Source: an uncultured Lachnoclostridium sp.
Lineage (GTDB): Bacteria > Bacillota > Clostridia > Lachnospirales > Lachnospiraceae
Length of the DNA: 64,000 bases
Assembly (NCBI GenBank): GCA_948330435.1
Contig: CAOJBY010000021.1
Coordinates: 3,662 to 67,661 of the forward strand
Direction: 5' to 3'
Position 1 is the first letter of the stretch, and each line of letters opens with the position of its first letter. This document shows positions 50,381 to 58,415 of the stretch, piece by piece. The translations under genes were made by a program, and so were the position numbers. Under the pieces are notes generated by a model that ran no database searches, was not told the DNA's origin, and was given only the letters and a program-made list of their open reading frames with translations.

Positions 50381-51718
50381 TTATGATTCTTCCGGATCTG
50401 CTGTCATATGTTTGAGCTTACGGAAATATTTCTGAATCTCTTTCTCATAGCCATTGTCTGACGGCTCATAAAAAATCTCTCCCTCAATCTCGGACGGCAG
50501 ATATTGCTGATTCACATAATGGTTGGGGTAATCATGGGCATATTTGTATCCGATGCCATGCCCCATCTTCTTTGCCCCCGGATAATGGGCATCCTGAAGG
50601 TGGGGCGGCACACTGGTCCGGCAGCTCCTCACAGATTCCATAGCCTTTCCAATGGCATTCACCGCCGAATTACTTTTAGGTGCACATGCCACATAAGCTG
50701 CTGCCTGGGCCAGAATAATCTGTGCCTCCGGAAATCCGATACGTTCTACAGCCTGGGCCGCCGACACGGCCACTGTCAAAGCCATGGGATCCGCATTCCC
50801 CACATCCTCAGAAGCACAGATCATAATCCGTCTTGCTATAAAACGCTCATCCTCTCCGGCATAAATCATCTTTGCCAGATAATAAACGGCCGCATCCGGA
50901 TCAGAGCCTCTCATACTTTTGATAAAAGCAGAGATGGTATCGTAATGGTTGTCCCCGGTCTTGTCGTACCGCACTACACGCTTCTGTATACACTCAGACA
51001 GTACATCCAAGGTCAGATGAACCTTTCCATCATCCCCCTTTTCCGTAGTTAATACACCAAGTTCCACTGCATTAAGAGCAGCTCTGGCATCTCCTCCTGA
51101 TATATCCGCCAGGAAATCAGATGCTTCCTCCGTAATCTCCGCCCCGTAGGCACCCATTCCCCGTTCCACGTCATAAACGGCCCGGTGAACAAGTTCTTTC
51201 ACATCTTTTATCTCCAATGCTTTCAATTCAAAAACCACAGACCTGGAAATCAAAGCACCATTTACCTCAAAATAAGGATTTTCCGTGGTGGCTCCTATGA
51301 GAATCAGAGTACCATTCTCCACAAAAGGCAGAAGATAATCCTGTTGTCCCTTATTAAAACGATGAATCTCGTCCACAAAAAGAATGGTTTTCCGTCCATA
51401 CATCCCCAGATTATCTTTCGCCTGAGAGACAACCGCTTCCATGTCTTTCTTCCCTGCCACCGTTGCATTAAGCTGGGTAAAGCTGGCTTTGGTCGTATTG
51501 GCAATCACCCGGGCAATGGTGGTTTTTCCTGTTCCCGGAGGGCCGTAAAAGATCAGTGAACTCAGCTTGTCTGCCTTAATGGCACGATAAAGTAACTTAT
51601 CCTTTCCCAGAATATGCTGCTGGCCTACAATCTCCTCCAGGGTTCTTGGACGCAGCCGGGAAGCCAGTGGTGCCTCCTGTTCCAAGGTATTCTCCCTCAT
51701 ATAATCAAACAAATCCAT
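50381..51718 (-). CDS. rarA: Replication-associated recombination protein A
   Basis: The 445 residues belong to the RarA/MgsA/WRNIP1 clamp-loader-like AAA+ family: LEEIVGQQHILG, Walker A GPPGTGKTTIARVI near 60, Walker B FVDEIHRFNKGQQD, sensor GATTENPYFEVN, and the C-terminal tetramerisation part (KMIYAGEDERFIARRIMICA, PHLQDAHYPGAKKMGHGIGY). It acts at stalled replication forks. The start has no strong site within 10 nt but the family N-terminus is complete. Confidence 0.95.
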   Translation of the reverse strand: MDLFDYMRENTLEQEAPLASRLRPRTLEEIVGQQHILGKDKLLYRAIKADKLSSLIFYGPPGTGKTTIARVIANTTKASFTQLNATVAGKKDMEAVVSQAKDNLGMYGRKTILFVDEIHRFNKGQQDYLLPFVENGTLILIGATTENPYFEVNGALISRSVVFELKALEIKDVKELVHRAVYDVERGMGAYGAEITEEASDFLADISGGDARAALNAVELGVLTTEKGDDGKVHLTLDVLSECIQKRVVRYDKTGDNHYDTISAFIKSMRGSDPDAAVYYLAKMIYAGEDERFIARRIMICASEDVGNADPMALTVAVSAAQAVERIGFPEAQIILAQAAAYVACAPKSNSAVNAIGKAMESVRSCRTSVPPHLQDAHYPGAKKMGHGIGYKYAHDYPNHYVNQQYLPSEIEGEIFYEPSDNGYEKEIQKYFRKLKHMTADPEES

Positions 51719-51725
51719 ATTATTG

Positions 51726-52499
51726 TCACTCCAGAATCAATTCATCAGCTGTTACAAATTCATAACCCTCCGCCTGTAGAAGATCGATAATCCGCAAGGC
51801 CGCTTTTACGGTGCTGCCATAAGAATCATGCATTAAAATAATATCATTTTCTTGAATATTCGTCACTACCTTTTGTACAATCTGATCTTCATTTCGCGTG
51901 GTCCAGTCTAAAGTATCCACGGACCAGAAAATAGGAAGCATCACAACCTGACACTCCAACTCTTTGTCCCAGTTTCCAAAAGGCGGACGAATATATTCTA
52001 CAGGTTGCCCGGTAATGGCCATTATTCTCTCACTTGTATCCAGAATTTCCCGGCAGGCCTCCTCCTCCGGAAGCCGTGTCACATCTACATGATAATAAGT
52101 ATGATTTCCGATGAGATGCCCCTCCTCTGCCATCCGCTTAATAACAGCTTCTTTCCCCTCTATATTTTCTCCCAACAGGAAAAATGTGGCTTTCACATCT
52201 CTCTCTGCCAGGCCATCAAGCAGTTCTTCCGTATACCGGGGATGTGGACCGTCGTCAAAAGTCAGGGCTATTTTTTTCGTCTCTGTGCTCTCTATCCTTT
52301 TATCCTGTTTTGTTATATTCTTCTCCTTTGTTGTAGCAGGATCTTCTTTTCCTGAGACATCTCCCATAGCCATGGCACTCTTCTGCTCCATCTGTCTGCT
52401 CCGCATGCCTGCAGCCGTTCCCACTGCTGTCAGCCCAATGACTCCTATCAGAAGTCCCCGCTTCCATGCCGGAATACCAGTTACACTCTCTTTTTTCAC
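51726..52499 (-). CDS. Polysaccharide deacetylase, membrane-anchored
   Basis: The 257 residues have an N-terminal membrane helix (GLLIGVIGLTAVGTAAGM), a polar linker and a NodB-type domain: ALTFDDGPHPRY (catalytic Asp and metal Asp) near 90, GNHTYYHVDVTRLP (metal His pair), RPPFGNWDK and IILMHDSYGSTV. It probably removes acetyl groups from peptidoglycan or another surface glycan. The GTG start has GGGAG 8 nt upstream. Confidence 0.88.
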   Translation of the reverse strand: MKKESVTGIPAWKRGLLIGVIGLTAVGTAAGMRSRQMEQKSAMAMGDVSGKEDPATTKEKNITKQDKRIESTETKKIALTFDDGPHPRYTEELLDGLAERDVKATFFLLGENIEGKEAVIKRMAEEGHLIGNHTYYHVDVTRLPEEEACREILDTSERIMAITGQPVEYIRPPFGNWDKELECQVVMLPIFWSVDTLDWTTRNEDQIVQKVVTNIQENDIILMHDSYGSTVKAALRIIDLLQAEGYEFVTADELILE

Positions 52500-52560
52500 C
52501 CCAGCTGCTCCCAATCATTCTTTTTCATTATTCATGTATATGCAAAGGGGTAATATTACA

Positions 52561-52597
52561 GAAGAAAGCTTTGACCTCCAAAAAGCCAAAGCCTCTT
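52561..52597 (-). terminator. Terminator after the 145-residue membrane protein gene
   Basis: GCTTTG/CAAAGC with flanking AAGA/TCTT pairs and a TTTCTTC tail on the minus strand, between this gene and the deacetylase gene. Confidence 0.5.
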
Positions 52598-52598
52598 T

Positions 52599-53036
52599 TT
52601 ATTTACTCTCTTCCTCTATCTCTGTCCCCTCAAATTCCGGGCGGAACTTCCGTTTCATCTGTACCGTCACAATATAAATTACCAATGGCAGAATGCTTCC
52701 GCCGGTATTCTCTTCTGCTCCTATACCCATAATCCAATACAATACAGCACCCACTCCTACAACATCCAGTGCCAAAATCTTTAGAAGGCCGCTTCGCTGG
52801 CCTACCGTCATATTCTCAAATACTCCCAGCCGATAAGGCTCTACAATATCATTCAATACCGCATATGCAACCACAAAAACTGTCAGCAAAAATTCAAAAA
52901 CCATCACGTTCATATTCTTGGCAATCAATGCATAGGCCACATAGAGAACAATCACTGCGGTAATCCCAATAATAACTCTCGTCGTCAGCCTCCCAACCTC
53001 TTTTCTTTTTTCTGGTGTTATAATACGCTTCTCCAT
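52599..53036 (-). CDS. Unknown four-helix membrane protein
   Basis: The 145 residues show four hydrophobic helices (VIIGITAVIVLYVAYALIA, VFEFLLTVFVVAYAVLND, LDVVGVGAVLYWIMGIG, ILPLVIYIVTVQMK) between charged loops and ends. The ATG has AGGAG 6 nt upstream. It resembles small integral membrane proteins of Lachnospiraceae with no known role. Confidence 0.7.
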   Translation of the reverse strand: MEKRIITPEKRKEVGRLTTRVIIGITAVIVLYVAYALIAKNMNVMVFEFLLTVFVVAYAVLNDIVEPYRLGVFENMTVGQRSGLLKILALDVVGVGAVLYWIMGIGAEENTGGSILPLVIYIVTVQMKRKFRPEFEGTEIEEESK

Positions 53037-53095
53037 CACATTCTCCTATTCCAGCTTTCTTTCTATTTTTTTAGTGTACCAGAAATAAGATGCAC

Positions 53096-53124
53096 TTGCA
53101 AGTTTTCCCTTTTTGTTGTTAAAT
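53096..53124 (+). promoter_or_regulatory. Promoter of the DUF4250 gene
   Basis: TTGCAA, 17-nt spacer, TTAAAT; a CCCTTTTT/AAAAAGGG hairpin (53108-53133) overlaps the -10 region. Confidence 0.55.
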
Positions 53125-53165
53125 AAAAAGGGCATTCGCTAAAAACTAAAGCAGGAGTTGATACC

Positions 53166-53339
53166 ATGATACCCAAAGACCCTTTTATGCTTTTAAGCTG
53201 GATCAATATGCAGCTTCGGGATTACTACCCGAATCTTGATGAACTATGCAACAGTCTGGATCTGGATCGTATGTCCCTGGAAATTACCTTAGGGGGAATT
53301 GATTTCCAATACGATTCAAACAGCAACAGTTTTGTATAA
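53166..53339 (+). CDS. DUF4250 domain protein, 57 residues
   Basis: The protein begins MIPKDPFMLLSWINMQLRDY, the hallmark of DUF4250 small proteins, and ends GGIDFQYDSNSNSFV. Length is usual for the family. AGGAG lies 8 nt before the ATG. The function is unknown; many Clostridia carry it as a single gene, as here. Confidence 0.9.
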   Translation: MIPKDPFMLLSWINMQLRDYYPNLDELCNSLDLDRMSLEITLGGIDFQYDSNSNSFV

Positions 53340-53355
53340 TTTCCTCTTTATCATG

Positions 53356-53387
53356 TAAAACAGCGGCCGGAATCTCTTCCGACCGCT
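53356..53387 (-). terminator. Terminator of the mgl operon
   Basis: AGCGGTCGGAA/TTCCGGCCGCT (11 bp, one G-U, GAGA loop) followed on the minus strand by TTTTAC. Confidence 0.85.
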
Positions 53388-53412
53388 ATTCGTATCTTCT
53401 TCGCTTTTTGCA

Positions 53413-54411
53413 TTATTTTTTCGCAATATACTTCCGGATATCCAGAGAGATAGCAATAAAGATAACAATACCAATCGCAATCCACTGTGCATTCGCATCC
53501 ATTCCAAGGTACTGCAAAGCCAGCTTCAACAGCTCGAATACGGTAACTCCAATGATGGCCGAGGTTACACGTCCACGTCCGCCGGTAACGGATACACCGC
53601 CGATGGTACAAGCCGCAATGGCCTCCATCTCATAGCCCAATCCTAAGTTAACGGAAGCACCGCCGGCCTTAGCACCAAGCATAAAGCCTGCCAATCCGTA
53701 CATAGCCGCCGCTTTCATATAGATCAGAATCAGGGTAGTCTTAACCGGAACACCGGCCACCTCTGCCGCCTGGGGATTGCCGCCCACCGCATACATATAT
53801 TTTCCATGACGTGTCATGTTGAAAATAAACCAGGTAATGGCTGCCACAATAATCGCTATCCAGATAAGGTAGCTGATTCCTAGGAATCTGCCGCTTGCCA
53901 CATTGGTATAGTCGCTCACATAACCACCCAGAGGAGTTGCATTGGTGAAGATCATATTGATACCATACACAATCTCCATCATAGCCAGAGTAGCAATAAA
54001 GGGAGGCACGCTTAAGTAAGCGATAAAGAATCCGGTAATTGAACCAAATACCGCACAAATCAGCATAACAATAACTGCTACCAGAAATACGTTCATCGGC
54101 TCCATGTTGGGGAAGAACTTCTGGGAGTAATCCATCCGCTGCAGAAGCACGCCCGAGATACAGGCTCCGAAACCAATCATACGTCCGGCTGACAGGTCGC
54201 AGCCTGCGGTGATAACACAGCCTGCGATACCAAGAGCAATCACCAGACGGGAGCTCATGTTCACCAGCAGATTCAGAATGTTATTGCTTGTAAAGAAATT
54301 ATCAGTGGTCAATCCCGTATAAATTACCAGGATAAACATAACGATAATAACACCGTTATTAATCAAAAAATCTGTTATTTGTTTTTTCTTCGTTTTTTCC
54401 ATTCTATCCAT
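53413..54411 (-). CDS. mglC: Galactose/methyl-galactoside ABC transporter permease
   Basis: The 332-residue permease has 8-10 membrane helices and the family motifs ALGIAGCVITAGCDLSAGRM and AVGGNPQAAEVAGV, GYEMEAIAACTIGGVSVTGG. It lies 12 nt after mglA and ends the operon. The MglC assignment rests on its partners, above all the calcium-site binding protein. Confidence 0.92.
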   Translation of the reverse strand: MDRMEKTKKKQITDFLINNGVIIVMFILVIYTGLTTDNFFTSNNILNLLVNMSSRLVIALGIAGCVITAGCDLSAGRMIGFGACISGVLLQRMDYSQKFFPNMEPMNVFLVAVIVMLICAVFGSITGFFIAYLSVPPFIATLAMMEIVYGINMIFTNATPLGGYVSDYTNVASGRFLGISYLIWIAIIVAAITWFIFNMTRHGKYMYAVGGNPQAAEVAGVPVKTTLILIYMKAAAMYGLAGFMLGAKAGGASVNLGLGYEMEAIAACTIGGVSVTGGRGRVTSAIIGVTVFELLKLALQYLGMDANAQWIAIGIVIFIAISLDIRKYIAKK

Positions 54412-54423
54412 CCTCCTTCGCCA

Positions 54424-55932
54424 TCAGAACTGGGTTGCGTAGCCCATAACACTTTCCTGGTTCATCTCGGCTTCTTCCGTGATTTCACCGGTGATCTTTC
54501 CGTTACACATGACATAGACTCTATCAGACATACCTAATAGCTCCGCCATCTCAGAAGAAATCATGATAATAGCTTTCCCCTGCTTGGCCAGTTCGTTCAT
54601 AATCTCATAGATCTCATGCTTGGCTCCCACGTCGATACCTCTGGTGGGCTCATCCATAATGAGTACGTCCGGGTCATTTGCAAGCCATCTGGAAACAATA
54701 ACCTTCTGCTGATTACCTCCGGAAAGATTTGCAATATGCTCTTTCATGCTGGGAGTTTTAATTCGCAGCTTCTGAATGTTCTCATCCACAATTCCGTCAA
54801 TCTTCTTGTGATCCAGAATAAATCCGGCTTTCAGATGCTTATTGTAAATGGATACACCTACATTATCTTTAATGGACAGACAGCCGAAGATACCGTTTCC
54901 ACGGCGGTCCTCCGTAATCAGTCCGATTCCGGCTTTCATGGCATCCTTGGGATGCTTGATCTTCACCTGTTGGCCGTTTATGTAGATCTCGCCGGTCTCC
55001 ACGCCACGGATACCGAAGATTCCCTCCATAAGCTCCGTTCTCTGAGCACCAACCAGGCCGCCGAAGCCCAGGATCTCGCCTTTGCGGAGCGTAAAATTAA
55101 TATGCTGGAAAGATTTTTCATGGATAGAGCAGAGATCCTTTACCTCCATAATCACCTCGCCCGGCTTATTTCCCCGGGGTGGGTATACATTGGTCAGCTC
55201 ACGGCCTACCATTTTGGCGATAATATCATCGGTGGTCATATCCTCTGCCCGCCAGGTTCCCACGTACGTACCGTCACGCATGATGGTGATATCATCGGCA
55301 ATCCGCTTAATCTCATCCATCTTGTGAGAAATGTAAACCATGGTTACGCCCTTGTCCCGAAGATCGTTCATGATCCGGAAAAGAGCCTCCACCTCATTGT
55401 CCGACAGGGACGAGGTCGGCTCGTCAAAAATCACTACTTTCGCCTGCTGGGATACGGCCTTGGCAATCTCCACAGACTGCATCTGCCCGACGGACAGAGT
55501 GCCAAGAAGAGCCTTGGAATCAAAGTCCATCTTTACTTCCTGTAACCATTTCTCCGTTTCCGCATACATGGCCTTGTGATCAATCACCTGTAAAGGCCCA
55601 TATTTCTTCACCGGAAATCTACCCAGGTACAGGTTCTCCCCTACGCTTCTGGCCGGTACGGGCTGCAACTCCTGGTGCACCATAGCGATACCGTACTTCA
55701 TGGCCTCATCGGGATTCCCAATCTCAATCTTCTGTCCGTCGAGAATGACCTCTCCTGCATCCATCTTGTAGATACCGAACAGGCACTTCATCAGCGTGGA
55801 CTTTCCGGCACCGTTTTCCCCCATCAGTGCATGTACGGTACCGGGACGGAGCGACAGCTGTACATTATCCAGTGCTTTAACACCGGGAAATGACTTGCAG
55901 ACGCCTTTCAGCTCCAGTTTATACTCTGCCAT
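54424..55932 (-). CDS. mglA: Galactose/methyl-galactoside ABC transporter ATPase
   Basis: The 502 residues comprise two ABC domains: the first with GENGAGKSTLMKCLFG and VVIFDEPTSSLSDNEV, the second with a worn Walker A (GLVGAQRTEL) and NLSGGNQQKVIVSRWLANDP, then LIMDEPTRGIDVG. It energises sugar import and is preceded by a hairpin that separates it from mglB. Confidence 0.94.
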   Translation of the reverse strand: MAEYKLELKGVCKSFPGVKALDNVQLSLRPGTVHALMGENGAGKSTLMKCLFGIYKMDAGEVILDGQKIEIGNPDEAMKYGIAMVHQELQPVPARSVGENLYLGRFPVKKYGPLQVIDHKAMYAETEKWLQEVKMDFDSKALLGTLSVGQMQSVEIAKAVSQQAKVVIFDEPTSSLSDNEVEALFRIMNDLRDKGVTMVYISHKMDEIKRIADDITIMRDGTYVGTWRAEDMTTDDIIAKMVGRELTNVYPPRGNKPGEVIMEVKDLCSIHEKSFQHINFTLRKGEILGFGGLVGAQRTELMEGIFGIRGVETGEIYINGQQVKIKHPKDAMKAGIGLITEDRRGNGIFGCLSIKDNVGVSIYNKHLKAGFILDHKKIDGIVDENIQKLRIKTPSMKEHIANLSGGNQQKVIVSRWLANDPDVLIMDEPTRGIDVGAKHEIYEIMNELAKQGKAIIMISSEMAELLGMSDRVYVMCNGKITGEITEEAEMNQESVMGYATQF

Positions 55933-56032
55933 TTTGCTCCTCCTTCTCTTTTTCTATATTATACAGATATTGCAATCTGTCTTTATCCGATCACATACCC
56001 ATATCTTTTCATTCATATTTCTATTCATTATG

Positions 56033-56066
56033 AAAAGTGCAGGTGCCGTAATTCCAACACCTGCAC
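56033..56066 (-). terminator. Intra-operon attenuator after mglB
   Basis: GTGCAGGTG/CACCTGCAC (9 bp, 11-nt loop) followed by TTTTC on the minus strand; it would favour mglB expression over mglAC. Confidence 0.8.
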
Positions 56067-56101
56067 CAGATTCATTCCTGCAGTTTCTTAGTCAGACGTA
56101 T

Positions 56102-57214
56102 TTATTTTACGCTGTCAAGTACTTCCTGTGCATTCTCAGTTGTAACCTTTACATAATCACAGCCGATGTAGTGCTCATTTCCTGCACCTGTCAGATAGTT
56201 CACTGCTGCGTCTGCTGCACTATGGGACTGAGAGATATGGTCATTGAATACGGTACCTGTCATGGTTCCGTTCATAACGTTCTCAAGAGCCTCGGACAGA
56301 GCGTCAACGCCTACCAGGAAGATATCCTCGCCTACCTTGCGGCCTGCGGTATCAATTGCCTGAAGAGCACCAAGTGCCATAGCATCGTTGTTACAGAATA
56401 CAACCTCGATCTTCTCGCCATGCTGGCCAAGTGCATTGGATACAAGCTCCTGTGCCTTTACCTGATCCCAGTTACCAACCTGATCATCAAGCTCTTCTAC
56501 TTCCCAGCCTGCATCTACAAGAGCCTTTACGGAGAACTCGGTACGATACTTCGCATCAACGTTCTCGGGGTCGCCCTCGATCATGATGTACTGTACCTTG
56601 CCATCGCCGTTTAAGTCAACCTTCTCCAGACCCAGGTCTACGATCATCTCGCCCTGCATGGTTCCGGACTGACGTGCGTCACATCCAACGTAGGTTACAT
56701 CCCAGTTGTTGTCTGCCCATCTCTGCTCCTCGGACTCATCCGGCTCACGATTGATGTATACAAGCGGGATTCCGGCACCAACTACCTTGTCGGTAATGGT
56801 CTCTGCGGAAGAGGAGTTCACGGGGTTGATAATCAGAACGTCAACCTTGTCATTGATGAAAGCATCAATCTGGTTGGACTGTGTTCCCTGGTCATTCTGG
56901 CCGTCCTGAATGGTGATGTTCTCTGCGGAAAAGCCAAGGCTTACCAGATAACTCTCAAGCTCCGTACGGAACAGTGTCATAAAGTTATCAGAGAACTGAT
57001 AGATACATACGCCTACTTTCTTGCTTGCAAGATCGCTGTCTCCAGCAGGTGCGTCGGTCTCGGCCGGCTCCTCTGCGTCTGCAGGTGCCTCGGTCTCGGC
57101 CGGTGCCTCGGTCTCAGCGGGCGCCTCAGCAGGTGCTTCCTTAGAACCGCAGCCTGCCAGTAAGGTTGCTACCATTGCTACGCTTAACAATGCAGCTAAA
57201 ACTTTCTTTTTCAT
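56102..57214 (-). CDS. mglB: Galactose/glucose-binding lipoprotein
   Basis: The 370 residues have a lipoprotein signal (ALLSVAMVATLLAGCGSK), an unusually regular Pro-Ala-Glu-Thr linker (residues 26-58, APAETEAP repeats) and the MglB fold. VDLNGDGKVQYIM near residue 205 matches the EF-hand-like calcium loop of MglB, and NREPDESEEQRW and VGVDALSEALENV the sugar pocket. AGGGAGG lies upstream. The gene follows an extended -10 promoter. Confidence 0.93.
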   Translation of the reverse strand: MKKKVLAALLSVAMVATLLAGCGSKEAPAEAPAETEAPAETEAPADAEEPAETDAPAGDSDLASKKVGVCIYQFSDNFMTLFRTELESYLVSLGFSAENITIQDGQNDQGTQSNQIDAFINDKVDVLIINPVNSSSAETITDKVVGAGIPLVYINREPDESEEQRWADNNWDVTYVGCDARQSGTMQGEMIVDLGLEKVDLNGDGKVQYIMIEGDPENVDAKYRTEFSVKALVDAGWEVEELDDQVGNWDQVKAQELVSNALGQHGEKIEVVFCNNDAMALGALQAIDTAGRKVGEDIFLVGVDALSEALENVMNGTMTGTVFNDHISQSHSAADAAVNYLTGAGNEHYIGCDYVKVTTENAQEVLDSVK

Positions 57215-57272
57215 AATGAAAAATCCTCCCTGTTTATTTTTTTACAAGCTCATTGATCTGCTTGCGTTTATA

Positions 57273-57301
57273 AGTATACCACAAACAAGAAGTATTTCCA
57301 T
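57273..57301 (-). promoter_or_regulatory. Activator-type promoter of mglBAC
   Basis: On the minus strand TGGTATACT is a good extended -10 (TATACT at 57278-57273), but no fitting -35 box is present, which suits activation by the AraC-type response regulator encoded upstream. Confidence 0.5.
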
Positions 57302-57344
57302 TAAAAATTTTATTCTTTTTGTACAAATTTTTACTTACTTCCCA

Positions 57345-58367
57345 TCAATCAAAAGAAAATAATACCTTTTGTCCTTCCTCCTCGAACATATTTTCCCTGG
57401 TGATTACAGTAGTGGATGTATCCACCTGGACATTCTCCACAGGAAGATTATTGATGAGATTATAGGCACATTCCACTCCCAGGTAGCCCATGGCGTAAGG
57501 GTTCTGCACAATCAGTGCATCTACCTCACCCGTCTCTAACATTCCAACACAGACCACGTTGCTGTCAAAGGCCACTACAGAGGTCTCCTCTGCCAAATCA
57601 AGTTCCCGGATGGCGTAACTCACCCCCAGACTGGTCCACTCGTTAAAGGTGGCGATTACATTGATCTCCGGATGTTTTTTCAGCATTTCCATAGTACCGG
57701 CCTTGGAATCCTCTGTGGTAGAAAGAACATTGATGGCATCCACAATCTTTACCCGGCTGTCTTTGGAAAGTTCCTCCCGAAGCCCCTGCTCCCTCTGCTG
57801 CCCATTGGCGGAATTCTTGTCAAAATTCACGATTCCCACATTCAGTTTTTCCTGATTTCCGGAAAGAATGGCTTTTCCTGCCATTCGCCCTGCCTGATAA
57901 TTGTCCGTGCTTATTCTGCAGCTTACCTGATCACTGTCCACGTCACTGTCAATAACAACAATCCTGACTCCATCCATTGCCGCCCCATTGATGGCTTCTG
58001 CATTGGCCTGATAATCCACTGCGGAAAAAACAATCACCTCCGCACCATTTTCTACCGCTGCCCGTATCATCTCATTCTGCGTCTGATAATCTTCCTCATT
58101 TTCCGGTCCCTCTACGGTCAAGGTCAGATTGTATTCGGTACCTGCCGCATTCGCCCCCGCAAATACGGATTTCCAAAAGGCTGAAGTGGTAGACTTGGCA
58201 ATCACCGCCACATAATGCCGGTTCGTCTCCCCCCCTTCGTTTTCAAATGCATTCAGATTCCCAATAATATAGCGTATTCCTACGATATAGCTTGTCGCCA
58301 GAACCATTGCTCCCAAAAGAATCAGCCACAGATTCAAATGCTTTCCCACAGCCGTATTCCTCTTCAT
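57345..58367 (-). CDS. Membrane-anchored sugar-binding protein of a three-part sensor
   Basis: The 340 residues have an uncleaved N-terminal anchor (LWLILLGAMVLATSYIVGI), then a type I sugar-binding fold (VAVIAKSTTSAFWKSVFAGA, GAEVIVFSAVDYQANAEAIN, STDNYQAGRMAGKAI). No lipobox is present. Position between a YesM-type kinase and mglB matches clostridial sensors in which an anchored binding protein such as XylFII signals to a LytS-type kinase. It probably presents the sugar to the kinase rather than to the transporter. Confidence 0.85.
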   Translation of the reverse strand: MKRNTAVGKHLNLWLILLGAMVLATSYIVGIRYIIGNLNAFENEGGETNRHYVAVIAKSTTSAFWKSVFAGANAAGTEYNLTLTVEGPENEEDYQTQNEMIRAAVENGAEVIVFSAVDYQANAEAINGAAMDGVRIVVIDSDVDSDQVSCRISTDNYQAGRMAGKAILSGNQEKLNVGIVNFDKNSANGQQREQGLREELSKDSRVKIVDAINVLSTTEDSKAGTMEMLKKHPEINVIATFNEWTSLGVSYAIRELDLAEETSVVAFDSNVVCVGMLETGEVDALIVQNPYAMGYLGVECAYNLINNLPVENVQVDTSTTVITRENMFEEEGQKVLFSFD

Positions 58368-58370
58368 ATA

Positions 58371-58410
58371 TTTCTCCTCCTATTAAAAGTCGCTGCACGA
58401 CAGCACTTAG
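58371..58410 (-). repeat. Hairpin plus ribosome binding site module, copy 2
   Basis: On the minus strand AAGTGCTG/CAGCGACTT forms a hairpin with a bulged G, followed by TTAATAGGAGG and the start of the anchored binding protein gene. Compare 24921-24960. Confidence 0.6.
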
Positions 58411-58415
58411 CCGGA

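Noticed and set aside
54616..55545. 309-codon plus-strand frame inside mglA
   Set aside because: It is the antisense of a strongly conserved ABC ATPase and shows no domain or ribosome binding site.
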